The notes: generated by a model not told the origin, from the letters alone. A DNA stretch of 64,000 nt from Kribbella sp. VKM Ac-2568 (GCF_004345365.1 NZ_SLVF01000007.1:124001-188000); one strand, 5' to 3'; shown: positions 47,442 through 55,926, counted from the stretch's first letter. Numbers and translations are program-made.

Positions 47442-49217
47442 TCAGCCCGGTCGGGCGCACGGCGGTCCTGGCCTGGGCTCCGTGAACCCCGTGACGGAAG
47501 GGCGCCGGTCCCGATCCCGGTGATCGGTGGTGGTGGCCGGTGGCGGGTTGTTGGCGTGGTGCAGCGCCCGGTGACCTGGATTCGGGTCGTCGGGTGGACG
47601 GGTGTGTTTGCCGGAGCCTGGTTCGGGCGGGTCGGCATCGCCCCAGGGGTCGAACTGCGCGACCGCGGTGTTCCCGGTCGTGGTGCAAGCCGGATCGTTG
47701 GCGTGGTTCCGGACAGGGCCGGGCGACGCCGCAGCTCCGCCGTAGCTGCTGGCGGGTCTGCGGTAGCGGTGCCGGGTCGGGGCGGGTTCGGCCCAGGCGG
47801 GTCGGGCGACGGTGACGGTGCCGTGGTGGAGGGTGATGGTCCAGTGGCCGTGGTGGGTGTCGATGTGGTGGCGGCGGCAGAGCAGGACCAGGTTGGTCAG
47901 GGCGGTGGGGCCGTTGTCGATCCAGGAGATCAGGTGGTGGGCGTCGCAGAAGATCGGCGGCGCCTTGCACACGACGCAGCCTTTGTCGCGGGCGTTCAGG
48001 GCGCGGCGCATGGCGCGGTTGACGAAGCGTTGGGCCATGGCGACGTCGAGGGGTTCGGAGTTCGCGCCGAGCACGATCGGGATGATCTGCGCCTCGCACG
48101 CCAGCCGGCGGATCGCGCCCGCGGACAACCCCTCGCCGTGCACCAATGTGCCGACCGCGTGGGCACCGGCGTCGGTGAGGTCTTTGAGGTCGATGGTGAC
48201 CGTGACGTGCGCTTTCGGGCCGTACCCGGCCTCCGCCACACCACGGCCTGCAGCGCCACTGCCGGCTGCACTGCCTGCGGCACCGCTCGCGGCTGCACCA
48301 GTCGGGGCGGCGCTACCGGCCGCCTGTCGAGTGCCGTTGCCACTTGGCGATCCGGCGGTCTCGGCATCGTCCAGGGTTGCTCCGGCCGTGTCAGCTGGAT
48401 CGGCTGGATCTGCCGGGGTGGCGGCGGTGATGGCGTTGGAGGCGACGTTGAGTACGTCGGTGAGGGCGTCGGCGCGGCGCTTGTCCGGTGAGCGCGGGTC
48501 CAACTCACCGGTGACGGTCTTACGGGGCTTGGCACCGGACAGGATCAGGGCCTGGAACAGTTCGGCGTTCTCGTTGGCCAGGAAGCCACTGAACTTCACA
48601 CCCCGGTCCGCCGGCCTCACCCGCAACTCTTCCCGGGCATAGGCCTTGTCCTCTTCCGGTGCCGGGCCGTCGGCGTCCAGCAGGTCCCGGACCCGGCGGG
48701 CCGCCTTGCGCAGCTCCGACGGGTTGAAGTGGCGACCCAGGGCGACGAGTTGTTGTTCGGCCACGGCCAGGTCCTCGACCGCGACGGTCTTGGGCACGCT
48801 CTCCAGTTCGGCCACGATCGCCGCGGCCTGCGCCGGCGACAACACCACCCCCACACCCGCACCGGCTTCGGCATCCGCGTCGACGCCGTCGGCGTCCATG
48901 CCGTCGGTGTCGGTGTCGGTGTCGACGTGCGGGTTGACCGGTGGGAGGGCGTTGGTGATGGCGGGGTACTTGCGCAGCGCTTTGGCCAGGGCCAGGTCGC
49001 GCTTGATCACGCCCGGGTCCAGGCGGTGCCGGAACGCGAGCAGCCTCGCGGTATCACCCGCGCCGAGGGTGGCGGCGTGACCGGTCGCGTCGTAGGCGGC
49101 CAGAACCTGCAGGCGGTAGGTCTGCAGCCGGGAGATCTCGGCCTGCAGGGCGTCGAGAGTGGACAGCTGTTCGCTGTCACTCATCGACCACACCGGCCGC
49201 TCGCCCAAGATCTCCAT
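47442..49217 (-). CDS. DUF222 HNH endonuclease-domain protein (13E12-like)
   Basis: A 591-residue protein. The N-terminal DUF222 helical region (residues 20-240) contains a low-complexity Asp-rich patch (VDTDTDTDGMDADGVDADAE). An alanine/glycine linker follows near 300-335. The C-terminal HNH nuclease motif is near 410-450 (CVVCKAPPIFCDAHHLISWI, then CRRHHIDTHHG) with zinc-type cysteines. A proline/histidine-rich tail of about 130 residues follows. This family is highly amplified in mycobacteria and Kribbella-like genomes and resembles the 13E12 repeat family. Mobility is suspected but no terminal repeats are visible here. Confidence 0.85.
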   Translation of the reverse strand: MEILGERPVWSMSDSEQLSTLDALQAEISRLQTYRLQVLAAYDATGHAATLGAGDTARLLAFRHRLDPGVIKRDLALAKALRKYPAITNALPPVNPHVDTDTDTDGMDADGVDADAEAGAGVGVVLSPAQAAAIVAELESVPKTVAVEDLAVAEQQLVALGRHFNPSELRKAARRVRDLLDADGPAPEEDKAYAREELRVRPADRGVKFSGFLANENAELFQALILSGAKPRKTVTGELDPRSPDKRRADALTDVLNVASNAITAATPADPADPADTAGATLDDAETAGSPSGNGTRQAAGSAAPTGAAASGAAGSAAGSGAAGRGVAEAGYGPKAHVTVTIDLKDLTDAGAHAVGTLVHGEGLSAGAIRRLACEAQIIPIVLGANSEPLDVAMAQRFVNRAMRRALNARDKGCVVCKAPPIFCDAHHLISWIDNGPTALTNLVLLCRRHHIDTHHGHWTITLHHGTVTVARPAWAEPAPTRHRYRRPASSYGGAAASPGPVRNHANDPACTTTGNTAVAQFDPWGDADPPEPGSGKHTRPPDDPNPGHRALHHANNPPPATTTDHRDRDRRPSVTGFTEPRPGPPCARPG

Positions 49218-49608
49218 ACCTCAGACCCTAGACACCCCCTCCGACAGTTTCCGGTCCGGAAGGCCCTTATCTGTAAGGGATTCCAAAGATTGTCCGGAAT
49301 TGTGCCGACACTCCGGATCCGGACGAGTTGTCCACAACCCCAGCGGGCCTGTGGATCTAGGGGAAGAGTGTGGGGACGAATGAGAAGCCGAGCACGATCT
49401 ACAACCAGAACGCCAGCCAAAGAGAAATCGGAGCAGTGGGTGCAGGTGTCGGTGCGGGGATGTAGGGACCACCCGGACCACCCCCGGCGATGCGTGGCGC
49501 CGAGGCGGAACACCTCTCTACGTCAGCTGCGACGACGGAGCCGTACCTTGGATGGGTGGGAGCAGCAGGGGTGGAGGTCGCAGCACGGACCCGTCCTGGG
49601 ATGGCGCT
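49218..49608. promoter_or_regulatory. Gene-free 391-bp region with hairpin and DnaA-box-like site
   Basis: Between the divergent HNH and hydrolase genes. CCCTTA-TCTG-TAAGGG (49264-49279) is a perfect 6-bp hairpin. TCCGGATCCGGA (49311-49322) is a palindrome. TTGTCCACAA (49328-49337) matches the actinobacterial DnaA box, and TGTGGAT follows at 49350. Base composition is more AT-rich than its surroundings. No gene is supportable. Confidence 0.4.
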
Positions 49609-50406
49609 ATGAGCGACGTCGGGTTTGCCGCGGCGGCTGATGGGTTTCGGATCGCCTACCAGATGAGGGGTTCCGGTACGCCGTTGGTGTTGTTGGCGGG
49701 GCAGGCTAACAGCCATCGGTGGTGGGATGCGGTGCGGGGAGACTTCGAGGACTCGTGTCAGACCATCACGTTGGACTGGCGCGGGACCGGCGACAGCGAC
49801 CGGCCGGATGACATCTACAGCACGCAAGGTTTCGCCGATGACGTCGTGGCGGTGCTGGATCACCTCGGGATAGAGGTCGCCGATGTCTATGGGACCTCCA
49901 TGGGTGGGCGGGTCGCGCAGTGGGTTGCGATTCGGTACCCCGGGCGCGTCCGGCGATTGGTTCTCGGCTGCACGTCGCCCGGCACGAAGCACGGGTTCGA
50001 GCGGAGTCAGGAGATCCGGCGAGCACTCGCACGGGCCGATCAGGCCGGGCGGGACCGGATCCTGCTCGACCTGATGTACACGCCCGGCTGGCTCGCCGAG
50101 CACCCCGGCCCGTACGACGTACTGGGTGATTCCACGATGCAGACGTACGCGCGGGGGCGGCATCTGGTCGCGAGCAACAACCACGAGGCGTGGGAAGAAC
50201 TGCCGGACATCAAGGCGCCGACGTTGATCCTGCACGGCGCGGACGACGTGTTCAGCCCGATCGCCAACGCCGCAGTACTGGCGGACCGCATCCCCGACGC
50301 CCACGCTCACGTGATCCCAGGCGCTCGGCACGCGTATTTCCACGAGTTCCAGACGACAGCGAGTCCGCTGGTGCTCGATTTCCTGGCTGGTCAGACCTTC
50401 AGCTGA
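49609..50406 (+). CDS. Alpha/beta hydrolase
   Basis: A 265-residue alpha/beta-fold hydrolase. The nucleophile elbow is GTSMGG (VYGTSMGGRVAQWVAIRYPG near 91-110). The acid is in LILHGADDVFSP near 208 and the histidine in ARHAYFHEF near 240. The oxyanion-side LLAGQANSHRWWDAV near 32 is typical. Substrate unknown (ester, epoxide or lactone). The start at ATG 49609 follows a poor ribosome-binding site. Its last 16 bases overlap the convergent DinB-type gene. Confidence 0.85.
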   Translation: MSDVGFAAAADGFRIAYQMRGSGTPLVLLAGQANSHRWWDAVRGDFEDSCQTITLDWRGTGDSDRPDDIYSTQGFADDVVAVLDHLGIEVADVYGTSMGGRVAQWVAIRYPGRVRRLVLGCTSPGTKHGFERSQEIRRALARADQAGRDRILLDLMYTPGWLAEHPGPYDVLGDSTMQTYARGRHLVASNNHEAWEELPDIKAPTLILHGADDVFSPIANAAVLADRIPDAHAHVIPGARHAYFHEFQTTASPLVLDFLAGQTFS

Positions 50407-51023
50407 GCAGCGAGCCGGTCCGCGCCCGGTCCGGAGGTTCCGGTCAGTCCGGCGGGTCGGCCGGTCGCCAGCAGCAGGAGATCGCTGACCGGACCGCGGA
50501 CTTCCTCCACACCGCCACCCGCAGCCCAGTCCGCATCCGTCGCCACCAACCTGAGGCCGCGGAATCGCTTGCGCGCTCCGTAGAAGGCACTCGTCCGCGC
50601 GTGTTCCAGGGCGGCCAGCGCCGGCTCGACAGGCACTGCCCGCTGACGCCCGAGGGGTCGCGCGATGTCCTGCCCGTGCACCAACGCGTCGAGCAGCGGA
50701 TCGAGGGGCTTCGCGCCGGGGGCGCGCCGAGGCGAAGCCGCCGTCTCCCGGATCTGGGCGATCAGCTCGGCGGACGTGAACCGTACGGCTCGCTCCTTGG
50801 CGAACCTGTTCTCCATCCGGTCGAAGCTGCCGCCGGCCCGGATCGCACCCCTGATCGCGAGGCCGAGCGTCAGCCGGGTCGACATCGTCAGGTGCGCCGC
50901 GACCTCCCGTACGGTCCACCCGGCGCACAGCGAGTCCACCGACCACTCGTGCTCTTCAAGATCCTCCAGCAGATCCGCGAAACTGAGCCGCTCCGCCTCA
51001 GTCCACGCCATCACCTCACTCAC
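50391..51023 (-). CDS. Maleylpyruvate isomerase-type (mycothiol/DinB) protein
   Basis: A 210-residue protein. The N-terminal DinB-like four-helix metal-binding domain (WSVDSLCAGWTVREVAAHLT, with a histidine in AAHL, and a second histidine in LVHGQDIARPLGR) is the mycothiol-dependent maleylpyruvate isomerase fold. Such proteins use mycothiol and a metal for thiol transfers; the substrate is unknown. The GTG at 51023 overlaps the stop of the DinB gene (GTGA), so both are translated together. Confidence 0.8.
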   Translation of the reverse strand: MSEVMAWTEAERLSFADLLEDLEEHEWSVDSLCAGWTVREVAAHLTMSTRLTLGLAIRGAIRAGGSFDRMENRFAKERAVRFTSAELIAQIRETAASPRRAPGAKPLDPLLDALVHGQDIARPLGRQRAVPVEPALAALEHARTSAFYGARKRFRGLRLVATDADWAAGGGVEEVRGPVSDLLLLATGRPAGLTGTSGPGADRLAAQLKV

Positions 51024-51700
51024 GCGTCCACCACCTGCGCGGCGCCGCCGCTCGCCTGCGCAGCCGCCGCACCGCCCACTCCCGCGGCCGCCGCACCGCC
51101 CACCTGCGCAGCCGCCGCACCGTTCACTCGCGCGGCCGCGGCGTCGCTCACCCGGGCGCGGTACTCGTCCCACCAGGCGGGGTCGTCGGATGGCAGGAAG
51201 GGTTCGTCGCGGGAGAGCCCGGCGGTCCCGTCGATCAGTTCGCGCACGATGTCAGCATGACCGACGTGCCGGTGGCACTCGGCGACAACGTGCACGAGTA
51301 CTGCGTGCAGCGAGAGCCGCTGCATCGCCGGCGAGAACCAGGGCACGAAGCCGACCGCGTCCAGGTCGAGCTCGGCGATCGTGGCGTCGGCGTGCACCGC
51401 GGCCCGACGGTAGAGATCGAGGATGTCCTCACGAGTCTCGTCGGCCGTCGCCCAGAAGTCCCCGTTGACCTCGCCGTCCTGGCGCACCAGATACTCGGGC
51501 GGATTCTCGACGGGCCGGTCGAACACGAGCCCGAAGTACAGGAACTCGACGACGGCCAGGTGTTTGACCAGACCGAGCAGGTTGGTCCCGGTCGGCGTGA
51601 GCGGCCGCCGGACGTCGTAGTCGGAGAGGCCTTCGAGCTTCCAGAGCAAGTCCTCGCGGGCGGCCTGGAGGTAACGGTGCAAGTCAGACTTCGGGTCCAT
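51020..51700 (-). CDS. DinB-family (DUF664) protein with alanine-repeat tail
   Basis: A 226-residue protein. Residues 1-170 are a DUF664/DinB four-helix domain: MDPKSDLHRYLQAAREDLLW, then LLGLVKHLAVVEFLYFGLVF (metal histidine) and AVLVHVVAECHRHVGHADIV (two more). The last 45 residues are 8-residue repeats such as GAAAAQVG, outside the fold. A possible thiol-dependent enzyme, function unknown. AGGAGG upstream fixes ATG 51700. Coupled downstream to the maleylpyruvate-isomerase-type gene. Confidence 0.8.
   Translation of the reverse strand: MDPKSDLHRYLQAAREDLLWKLEGLSDYDVRRPLTPTGTNLLGLVKHLAVVEFLYFGLVFDRPVENPPEYLVRQDGEVNGDFWATADETREDILDLYRRAAVHADATIAELDLDAVGFVPWFSPAMQRLSLHAVLVHVVAECHRHVGHADIVRELIDGTAGLSRDEPFLPSDDPAWWDEYRARVSDAAAARVNGAAAAQVGGAAAAGVGGAAAAQASGGAAQVVDA
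51055..51149. repeat. 24-bp tandem repeats at the 3' end of the DinB gene
   Basis: Units built on GCCGCCGCACCG recur at 24 bp, three to four copies, coding the alanine-rich 8-residue repeats (GAAAAQVG, GAAAAGVG) before the stop. In-frame expansion lengthens the tail without harming the fold. Confidence 0.65.
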
Positions 51701-51764
51701 CGGGAGTCCTCCTGATTCGGCTGGTTCGCAAGTAGGACTCCCGGGATGAGGCAGACTCATCGGT

Positions 51765-52886
51765 GTGAGCGAACACTCTTTGCCGCAAACCGACCTCACC
51801 GCACAGCCCGACCTCGCCGCACAGGAGGACCTCGCCGCGCGAGAGAACCTCGTCGCGCAGCCCGACCTCGCCGCGCAGGAGAACCTCGCCGCGCAGGAGG
51901 ATCTCGCCGCGGCCCGGGTGGGCGACGACGCTGCGTTCACGCGACTGGTGGTGCCGTTGCGGCGCGAGTTGCACGCCCACTGCTACCGGATGCTCGGCTC
52001 GTCCCATGACGCCGACGACGCTCTGCAGGACGCCCTACTGCGCGCCTGGCGCGGCCTGGCGCGCTTCGAGGGCCGCAGCACTCTGCGCTCCTGGCTCTAC
52101 ACCGTCGCAACCCGCACCTGCCTCGACCTGGTCGAGAGCCGCGGCCGCCGCGCGCTGCCGATGGACCTGAGCCCGTCGAGCGACCGCGCGGTACTCGAAG
52201 ATCCCCCGCTGACCGAGATCGCCTGGCTCGGCCCGTACTCCGCGGGCGACCTCGCCGGCGGCCCGGTGGCTCGCTACGAGCAGCGTGAGGCGGTCGAGCT
52301 CGCCTTCGTCGCGGCGCTGCAACACCTGCCGGGCAACCAGCGCGCGGCCTTGCTGCTGTTCGAGGTGCTCGGGTTCAGCGCGGCCGAGATCGCCACCATG
52401 ATGGACACCTCGACGGCGTCGGTGAACAGCGCATTGCAGCGGGCTCGCAAGCTCGTCGACGAGAAGGTCCCCGCCGTCACCCAGCAGCAGACGATCCGTG
52501 AGATCGGCAACGCGCGGCTGGAGGAGATCGTCACGCAGTACTCGACCGCCCTCGAACGCGGGGACGCCGACGCACTGGTCGCACTGCTCACCGAGGACGT
52601 CACCTGGGCGATGCCGCCGATGGGCCACTGGTACAGCGGGATCAAGGCGGCGATGGACTTCGCCGTCGAGGTCCCACTGACCAGATGCCCGAGCTGGCGC
52701 AACAGGACGATCACGGCGAACGGCCAGCCCGCGGTCGCCTGCTATCTCGGCACCGCCCCGGACGCCGAGCATTTCGGCTGGGCGATCACCGTGCTGACCC
52801 TGCGCGGCGACAAGATCTGCGGGATCACCTCGTTCGTCGGCCCCGAGCACTTCGCCCTCCTGGGCCTGCCCGCGTCTGTCGACTGA
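51765..52886 (+). CDS. ECF sigma factor with C-terminal SnoaL domain and N-terminal hexapeptide repeat
   Basis: A 373-residue SigJ/SigG-like sigma factor. Residues 9-50 are seven hexapeptides (PDLAAQ, EDLAAR, ENLVAQ and variants) absent from the family. Region 2 is RELHAHCYRMLGSSHDADDA, then RGLARFEGRSTLRSWLYTVA. Region 4 is LPGNQRAALLLFEVLGFSAA, then MMDTSTASVNSALQRARKLV. Residues 250-365 form a SnoaL-like domain (VALLTEDVTWAMPPMGHWYS) that may sense a ligand. The GTG at 51765 is the annotated start. If true initiation lies downstream, the repeat would be untranslated. Confidence 0.8.
   Translation: MSEHSLPQTDLTAQPDLAAQEDLAARENLVAQPDLAAQENLAAQEDLAAARVGDDAAFTRLVVPLRRELHAHCYRMLGSSHDADDALQDALLRAWRGLARFEGRSTLRSWLYTVATRTCLDLVESRGRRALPMDLSPSSDRAVLEDPPLTEIAWLGPYSAGDLAGGPVARYEQREAVELAFVAALQHLPGNQRAALLLFEVLGFSAAEIATMMDTSTASVNSALQRARKLVDEKVPAVTQQQTIREIGNARLEEIVTQYSTALERGDADALVALLTEDVTWAMPPMGHWYSGIKAAMDFAVEVPLTRCPSWRNRTITANGQPAVACYLGTAPDAEHFGWAITVLTLRGDKICGITSFVGPEHFALLGLPASVD
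51789..51914. repeat. Seven 18-bp repeats in the 5' end of the ECF sigma gene
   Basis: Seven head-to-tail 18-bp units, e.g. CCCGACCTCGCCGCGCAG and GAGAACCTCGCCGCGCAG, encode hexads T/P/E-D/N-L-x-A-Q/R. The changes are mostly silent or conservative, so the reading frame has been kept during expansion. Confidence 0.85.
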
Positions 52887-52942
52887 CGAACTGCGTCGCT
52901 CAGCTGACAAACTGCCTTGCTCAGCTGACGAACTCCTTCGCG
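52881..52942. repeat. Three 20-21 bp repeats joining two convergent stop codons
   Basis: GACTGACGAACTGCGTCGCT (52881), CAGCTGACAAACTGCCTTGC (52901) and CAGCTGACGAACTCCTTCGC (52922) are imperfect head-to-tail copies. The first contains the TGA of the sigma gene. The third lies on the last codons of the LLM gene, directly beside its stop (52921-52923). Confidence 0.7.
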
Positions 52943-53868
52943 AACCGCCTGATCGCCTCCGGATCGGTCGACTGATGGAACCCGACGATCAACTCCTGTA
53001 CTCCGGCCGCCTGGTACGCGTGGATGCGTTCGCGCACAGTGTCGAGCGTTCCGTACAGGAGATACGACCCGAAGTCGCCCGGGTAGAACAGCCCCATCCC
53101 CGGGGACAACGCGGCCCGGGCCTCCTCGTCGGTGTCGGTGATGAAGCAGTGCGTGGTCACCGTGCGCCGGATCTCGTCGTACTCCCGGCCGACCGACGCA
53201 CAGTGGTCCCGCAAGATCCCGAACTTGCGTTCAGCGCCGGCCGGCGACTCCATCACGTTGCAGAGGTCCGCGTACCTGGCGGCGAGTTTCAGCGTCACCT
53301 TCTCGCCACCACCGGCGACCATCAGCGGGATCCGCGGCTGCTGGATCCCCCGCGGCTGGTTGACCGCGTCGACCAGGTGGTAGTACTTCCCGTCGAAGTT
53401 GGTGACGTCGTTCGTCCACAGCGACTGGATGACCTGGATCGCCTCACCCAGTTGCCGCAACCGCTCGGGCGCGGGCAGGAACTCGAACCCGTAGGCGTCG
53501 TAGTCGCGCTGGTACCAGCCCGCGCCGATGCCGAAGGTCAGCCGCCCCTTGGAGAGCACGTCCACGGTGGACGCCATTTTCGCCTGCAGCGCGGGGTTGC
53601 GGTACCCGTTCCCACTGACCAGCTGGCCGATCCGGATCCGGTCGGTCCGCCCGGCGATTGCCGACAGCAACGACCAGGACTCGAACAGGTAGGCCTGCGA
53701 GGGTGGCACGGTCTGGAGATGGTCCGGCGTCCAGACGGCATCGAACCCGCTCTGCTCGGCGGCCTCCACCAGCTCGAACAACAGGTCGTACGCCTCCCCC
53801 GGATCGGTGAACCCGGCCAGGTCCTGGCCGAAGCCGGTCGGCAGGAACAGGCTGTACTTGAGTGGCAT
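52921..53868 (-). CDS. LLM class F420-dependent-type oxidoreductase
   Basis: A 315-residue luciferase-like TIM-barrel protein: YDLLFELVEAAEQSGFDAVW, then TPDHLQTVPP, LTFGIGAGWYQRDYDAYGFE and MVAGGGEKVTLKLAARYADL. The GIGAGW and VAGGGE motifs are typical of F420-dependent members. Substrate unknown. AAGGA upstream supports ATG 53868. Its final codons KEFVS are echoed in the tandem repeat that bridges to the sigma gene. It is separated from the ABC permease by 134 bp of repeat-containing sequence. Confidence 0.85.
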   Translation of the reverse strand: MPLKYSLFLPTGFGQDLAGFTDPGEAYDLLFELVEAAEQSGFDAVWTPDHLQTVPPSQAYLFESWSLLSAIAGRTDRIRIGQLVSGNGYRNPALQAKMASTVDVLSKGRLTFGIGAGWYQRDYDAYGFEFLPAPERLRQLGEAIQVIQSLWTNDVTNFDGKYYHLVDAVNQPRGIQQPRIPLMVAGGGEKVTLKLAARYADLCNVMESPAGAERKFGILRDHCASVGREYDEIRRTVTTHCFITDTDEEARAALSPGMGLFYPGDFGSYLLYGTLDTVRERIHAYQAAGVQELIVGFHQSTDPEAIRRFAKEFVS

Positions 53869-53920
53869 GACGGGAGTCCTTCCAACGTGAGTGGGTCGCG
53901 TGATCGGATAGACCACGCAC

Positions 53921-54002
53921 CACCCCGAAAGGAATCGCTCCACCCACAACCGCCCACCCCGAACCGCTCGCTCCACCACAGCCTCACACCCCGAACCGCG
54001 GG
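53921..54002. repeat. Three imperfect 32-34 bp repeats downstream of the ABC permease gene
   Basis: CACCCCGAA starts units at 53921, 53955 and 53987. The last two continue CACCCCGAACCGC. TCGCTCCACC follows the first two. The third unit abuts the stop of the permease gene (54003), so the array extends from that gene's 3' end. No gene lies in the gap 53869-54002. Confidence 0.6.
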
Positions 54003-54845
54003 CTACCCGATCCGCTGCAGCGCCCTCTCCCGGCGGCCGGCCACGCTCGACCCCGACTCCCGCCGAGCCATCCGGCGCAGTACGACCGGAGTGACGAGCA
54101 GACCCGCCACCGCCCACACTCCGAGCACCCCGATCGTCTCGAGGTGCCGCCAGGAGTCGCCGATCTCGACCCCGACCGCCGCCTCCGGCAACAAAGCAGA
54201 GCGCATCCCCAGCCCCAGCCAGTAGATCGGCGTGAGCTGTGCGATCCACTGCAGCCAGTCGGGCAACGCGGTGATCGGATAGAAGATCCCCGAGATCGCG
54301 ATCAACGCCAGGATCGGCAGCTGAATCAGCCCTTGAGCCCGCGCACTGGTGAACACCGACCCCAGGATCGCGCCGATCGGCAACGTCGCCAGCAGCCCGA
54401 GCACCAGCACCCAGCTCAGCGTCGACCAAGACTCGGCACTCCCGGTCGCCAGCCCGTCGATGATGATCAACCCCGGCACCAGCAGGATCGCCAGATCGAC
54501 CAGCAGCCCCCCGGCGACAGACACCACCTTGCTGACGAGGTAGCCGAGCATGCCGTTGGGCGTCGCCTTCGCCCGCAGCAAGGTGCCGTCCTCGCGATCG
54601 GCCGTCAACTGCTGGCTCATCGAGACCATGCCCATCGCCGCGTTCATCCCGAGCATGCTTGGCAGCACCAGCGCGCCGAGCTGGAACCCGCCGAATGCCT
54701 TGTCCCGCAGGAAGAACAGCGCGACCAGCATCAGCACCGGCCAGAGGAAGTGGCTGAAGAGTTCCGCGCCGTTGGTGAACGACTGCCGCAGCTCGATGAC
54801 CCCGCGCTGCCAGCCCGCGCGCATCGCCACCCCGCGCGGGTTCAC
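54003..54845 (-). CDS. ABC-2 type transporter permease
   Basis: A 280-residue membrane protein with six helices: LFSHFLWPVLMLVALFFLRD, then ALVLPSMLGMNAAMGMVSMS, VVSVAGGLLVDLAILLVPGL, WVLVLGLLATLPIGAILGSV, LPILALIAISGIFYPITALP and IGVLGVWAVAGLLVTPVVLR. The NAAMGMVSMSQQLTADREDG stretch is the usual ABC-2 coupling region. GTG 54845 overlaps the ATPase stop (GTGA). With that ATPase it forms a DrrAB-like exporter for a hydrophobic compound or drug. Confidence 0.87.
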   Translation of the reverse strand: MNPRGVAMRAGWQRGVIELRQSFTNGAELFSHFLWPVLMLVALFFLRDKAFGGFQLGALVLPSMLGMNAAMGMVSMSQQLTADREDGTLLRAKATPNGMLGYLVSKVVSVAGGLLVDLAILLVPGLIIIDGLATGSAESWSTLSWVLVLGLLATLPIGAILGSVFTSARAQGLIQLPILALIAISGIFYPITALPDWLQWIAQLTPIYWLGLGMRSALLPEAAVGVEIGDSWRHLETIGVLGVWAVAGLLVTPVVLRRMARRESGSSVAGRRERALQRIG

Positions 54846-55729
54846 CGGGCCACCTCGCTCTGCCGGACCAAGGTCAGGTAGGTGTCCTCCAATGAAGCCC
54901 GGCGAACCTCCAACTCTCCGATCGCTTCTCCGTACCGCGTAAAGAGTTCCCGGACGAAGACCGTGGAGTCCTTGGTGGACTCGACGCACGGTTTGCCGTC
55001 GAGTGTCCAGCGCACCTCGTCCTCGCCCGCGATCTGCCGGGTCAGGTCGGCCGCAGTACCAGCGGCGACGATCCGTCCGGCGGTGAGGATCAGGATGCGG
55101 TCGGCGAGCTTGCCCGCCTCGTCCAGGTCGTGGGTGGTGAGCAGGATCGTGGTCCCCTGATCGCCCGCGAGCCGTTGCACGAGTTCGTGGAACTCGTACC
55201 GCGCGGCCGGGTCGAAGCCGACCGTGGGCTCGTCCAGGAAGAGCACCTCGGGCCGGCCGACGATGCCGATCGCGACGTCCAGCCGACGCCGCTGCCCACC
55301 CGACAACGTCCTGATCTTCTGGCCCGCGTGCTCGGTCAGCCCGACCGCCGCGATCAACTCGGCGGCGTCCCACGGTCGCTGGATCGCCCCGTCGGAGTAC
55401 GGCGTGTAGTAGCTGCCCAGATGGGTCAACAGCTCATGCACCCGCCACTTGCCATGATCCCGCCACGATTGCAGTACTACGCCCAGCCGCGCGCGCCACC
55501 GCTCGTCACCGTGCGCCGGGTCCACGCCGAGCACCTCGACCCGGCCGGCCGATCGCAGCCGGAACCCCTCGAGGATCTCGATCGTGGTGGTCTTGCCCGC
55601 GCCGTTCGGACCGAGCAACGCCAGCACCTCGCCCCGATGGGCCCGCAACGCCACGTCGTGCAGCACCTCGGTCGCGCCGTACCGCATTCGCAGCCCGTCG
55701 ACGTCGAGCACGACTTCACCGCCAGTCAT
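54842..55729 (-). CDS. ABC transporter ATPase (DrrA-type)
   Basis: A 295-residue ATPase. Walker A is LLGPNGAGKTTTIEILEGF near 38-56. A Q-loop-like VVLQSWRD is near 85. The signature is IRTLSGGQRRRLDVAIG near 139-155. Walker B is VLFLDEPTVGFDP, with H-loop TTHDLDEAGKLAD. The C-terminal 75 residues match drug-resistance exporter ATPases. Expression is probably controlled by the divergent HTH-MarR regulator at 55927. Confidence 0.9.
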   Translation of the reverse strand: MTGGEVVLDVDGLRMRYGATEVLHDVALRAHRGEVLALLGPNGAGKTTTIEILEGFRLRSAGRVEVLGVDPAHGDERWRARLGVVLQSWRDHGKWRVHELLTHLGSYYTPYSDGAIQRPWDAAELIAAVGLTEHAGQKIRTLSGGQRRRLDVAIGIVGRPEVLFLDEPTVGFDPAARYEFHELVQRLAGDQGTTILLTTHDLDEAGKLADRILILTAGRIVAAGTAADLTRQIAGEDEVRWTLDGKPCVESTKDSTVFVRELFTRYGEAIGELEVRRASLEDTYLTLVRQSEVAR

Positions 55730-55767
55730 CCAGCCTCCTCAGCATCTCCGTGATGTCGAGGAAGCTA

Positions 55768-55891
55768 CGTTGCGTTTCCTGCCCAGGCAACGCTCACAGG
55801 ACGATACGCCTAGGAAATCGAGCGCCTGAAAGGCTATTGTTGCAATGGTTTTGACGACAAATGCAACGCAGTCTCAACAGCCGTTGCAATG
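55768..55891. promoter_or_regulatory. Multiple GTTGC-containing sites in the ABC/regulator divergent region
   Basis: GTTGCAATG occurs at 55839-55847 and 55883-55891. ATGCAACG lies between them at 55861, and CGTTGC/GCAACG face each other at 55768 and 55787. The TTGCAA core is palindromic. This pattern suggests several dimers of the neighbouring regulator binding between the two divergent genes (55730-55926). Confidence 0.5.
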
Positions 55892-55926
55892 AGCTGGCGG
55901 TGAACGCACCGAGAAGGAGCCAAGCG

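Noticed and set aside
49328-49356. Replication origin
   Set aside because: Only two DnaA-like boxes; dnaA, dnaN, gyr and parAB genes are absent.
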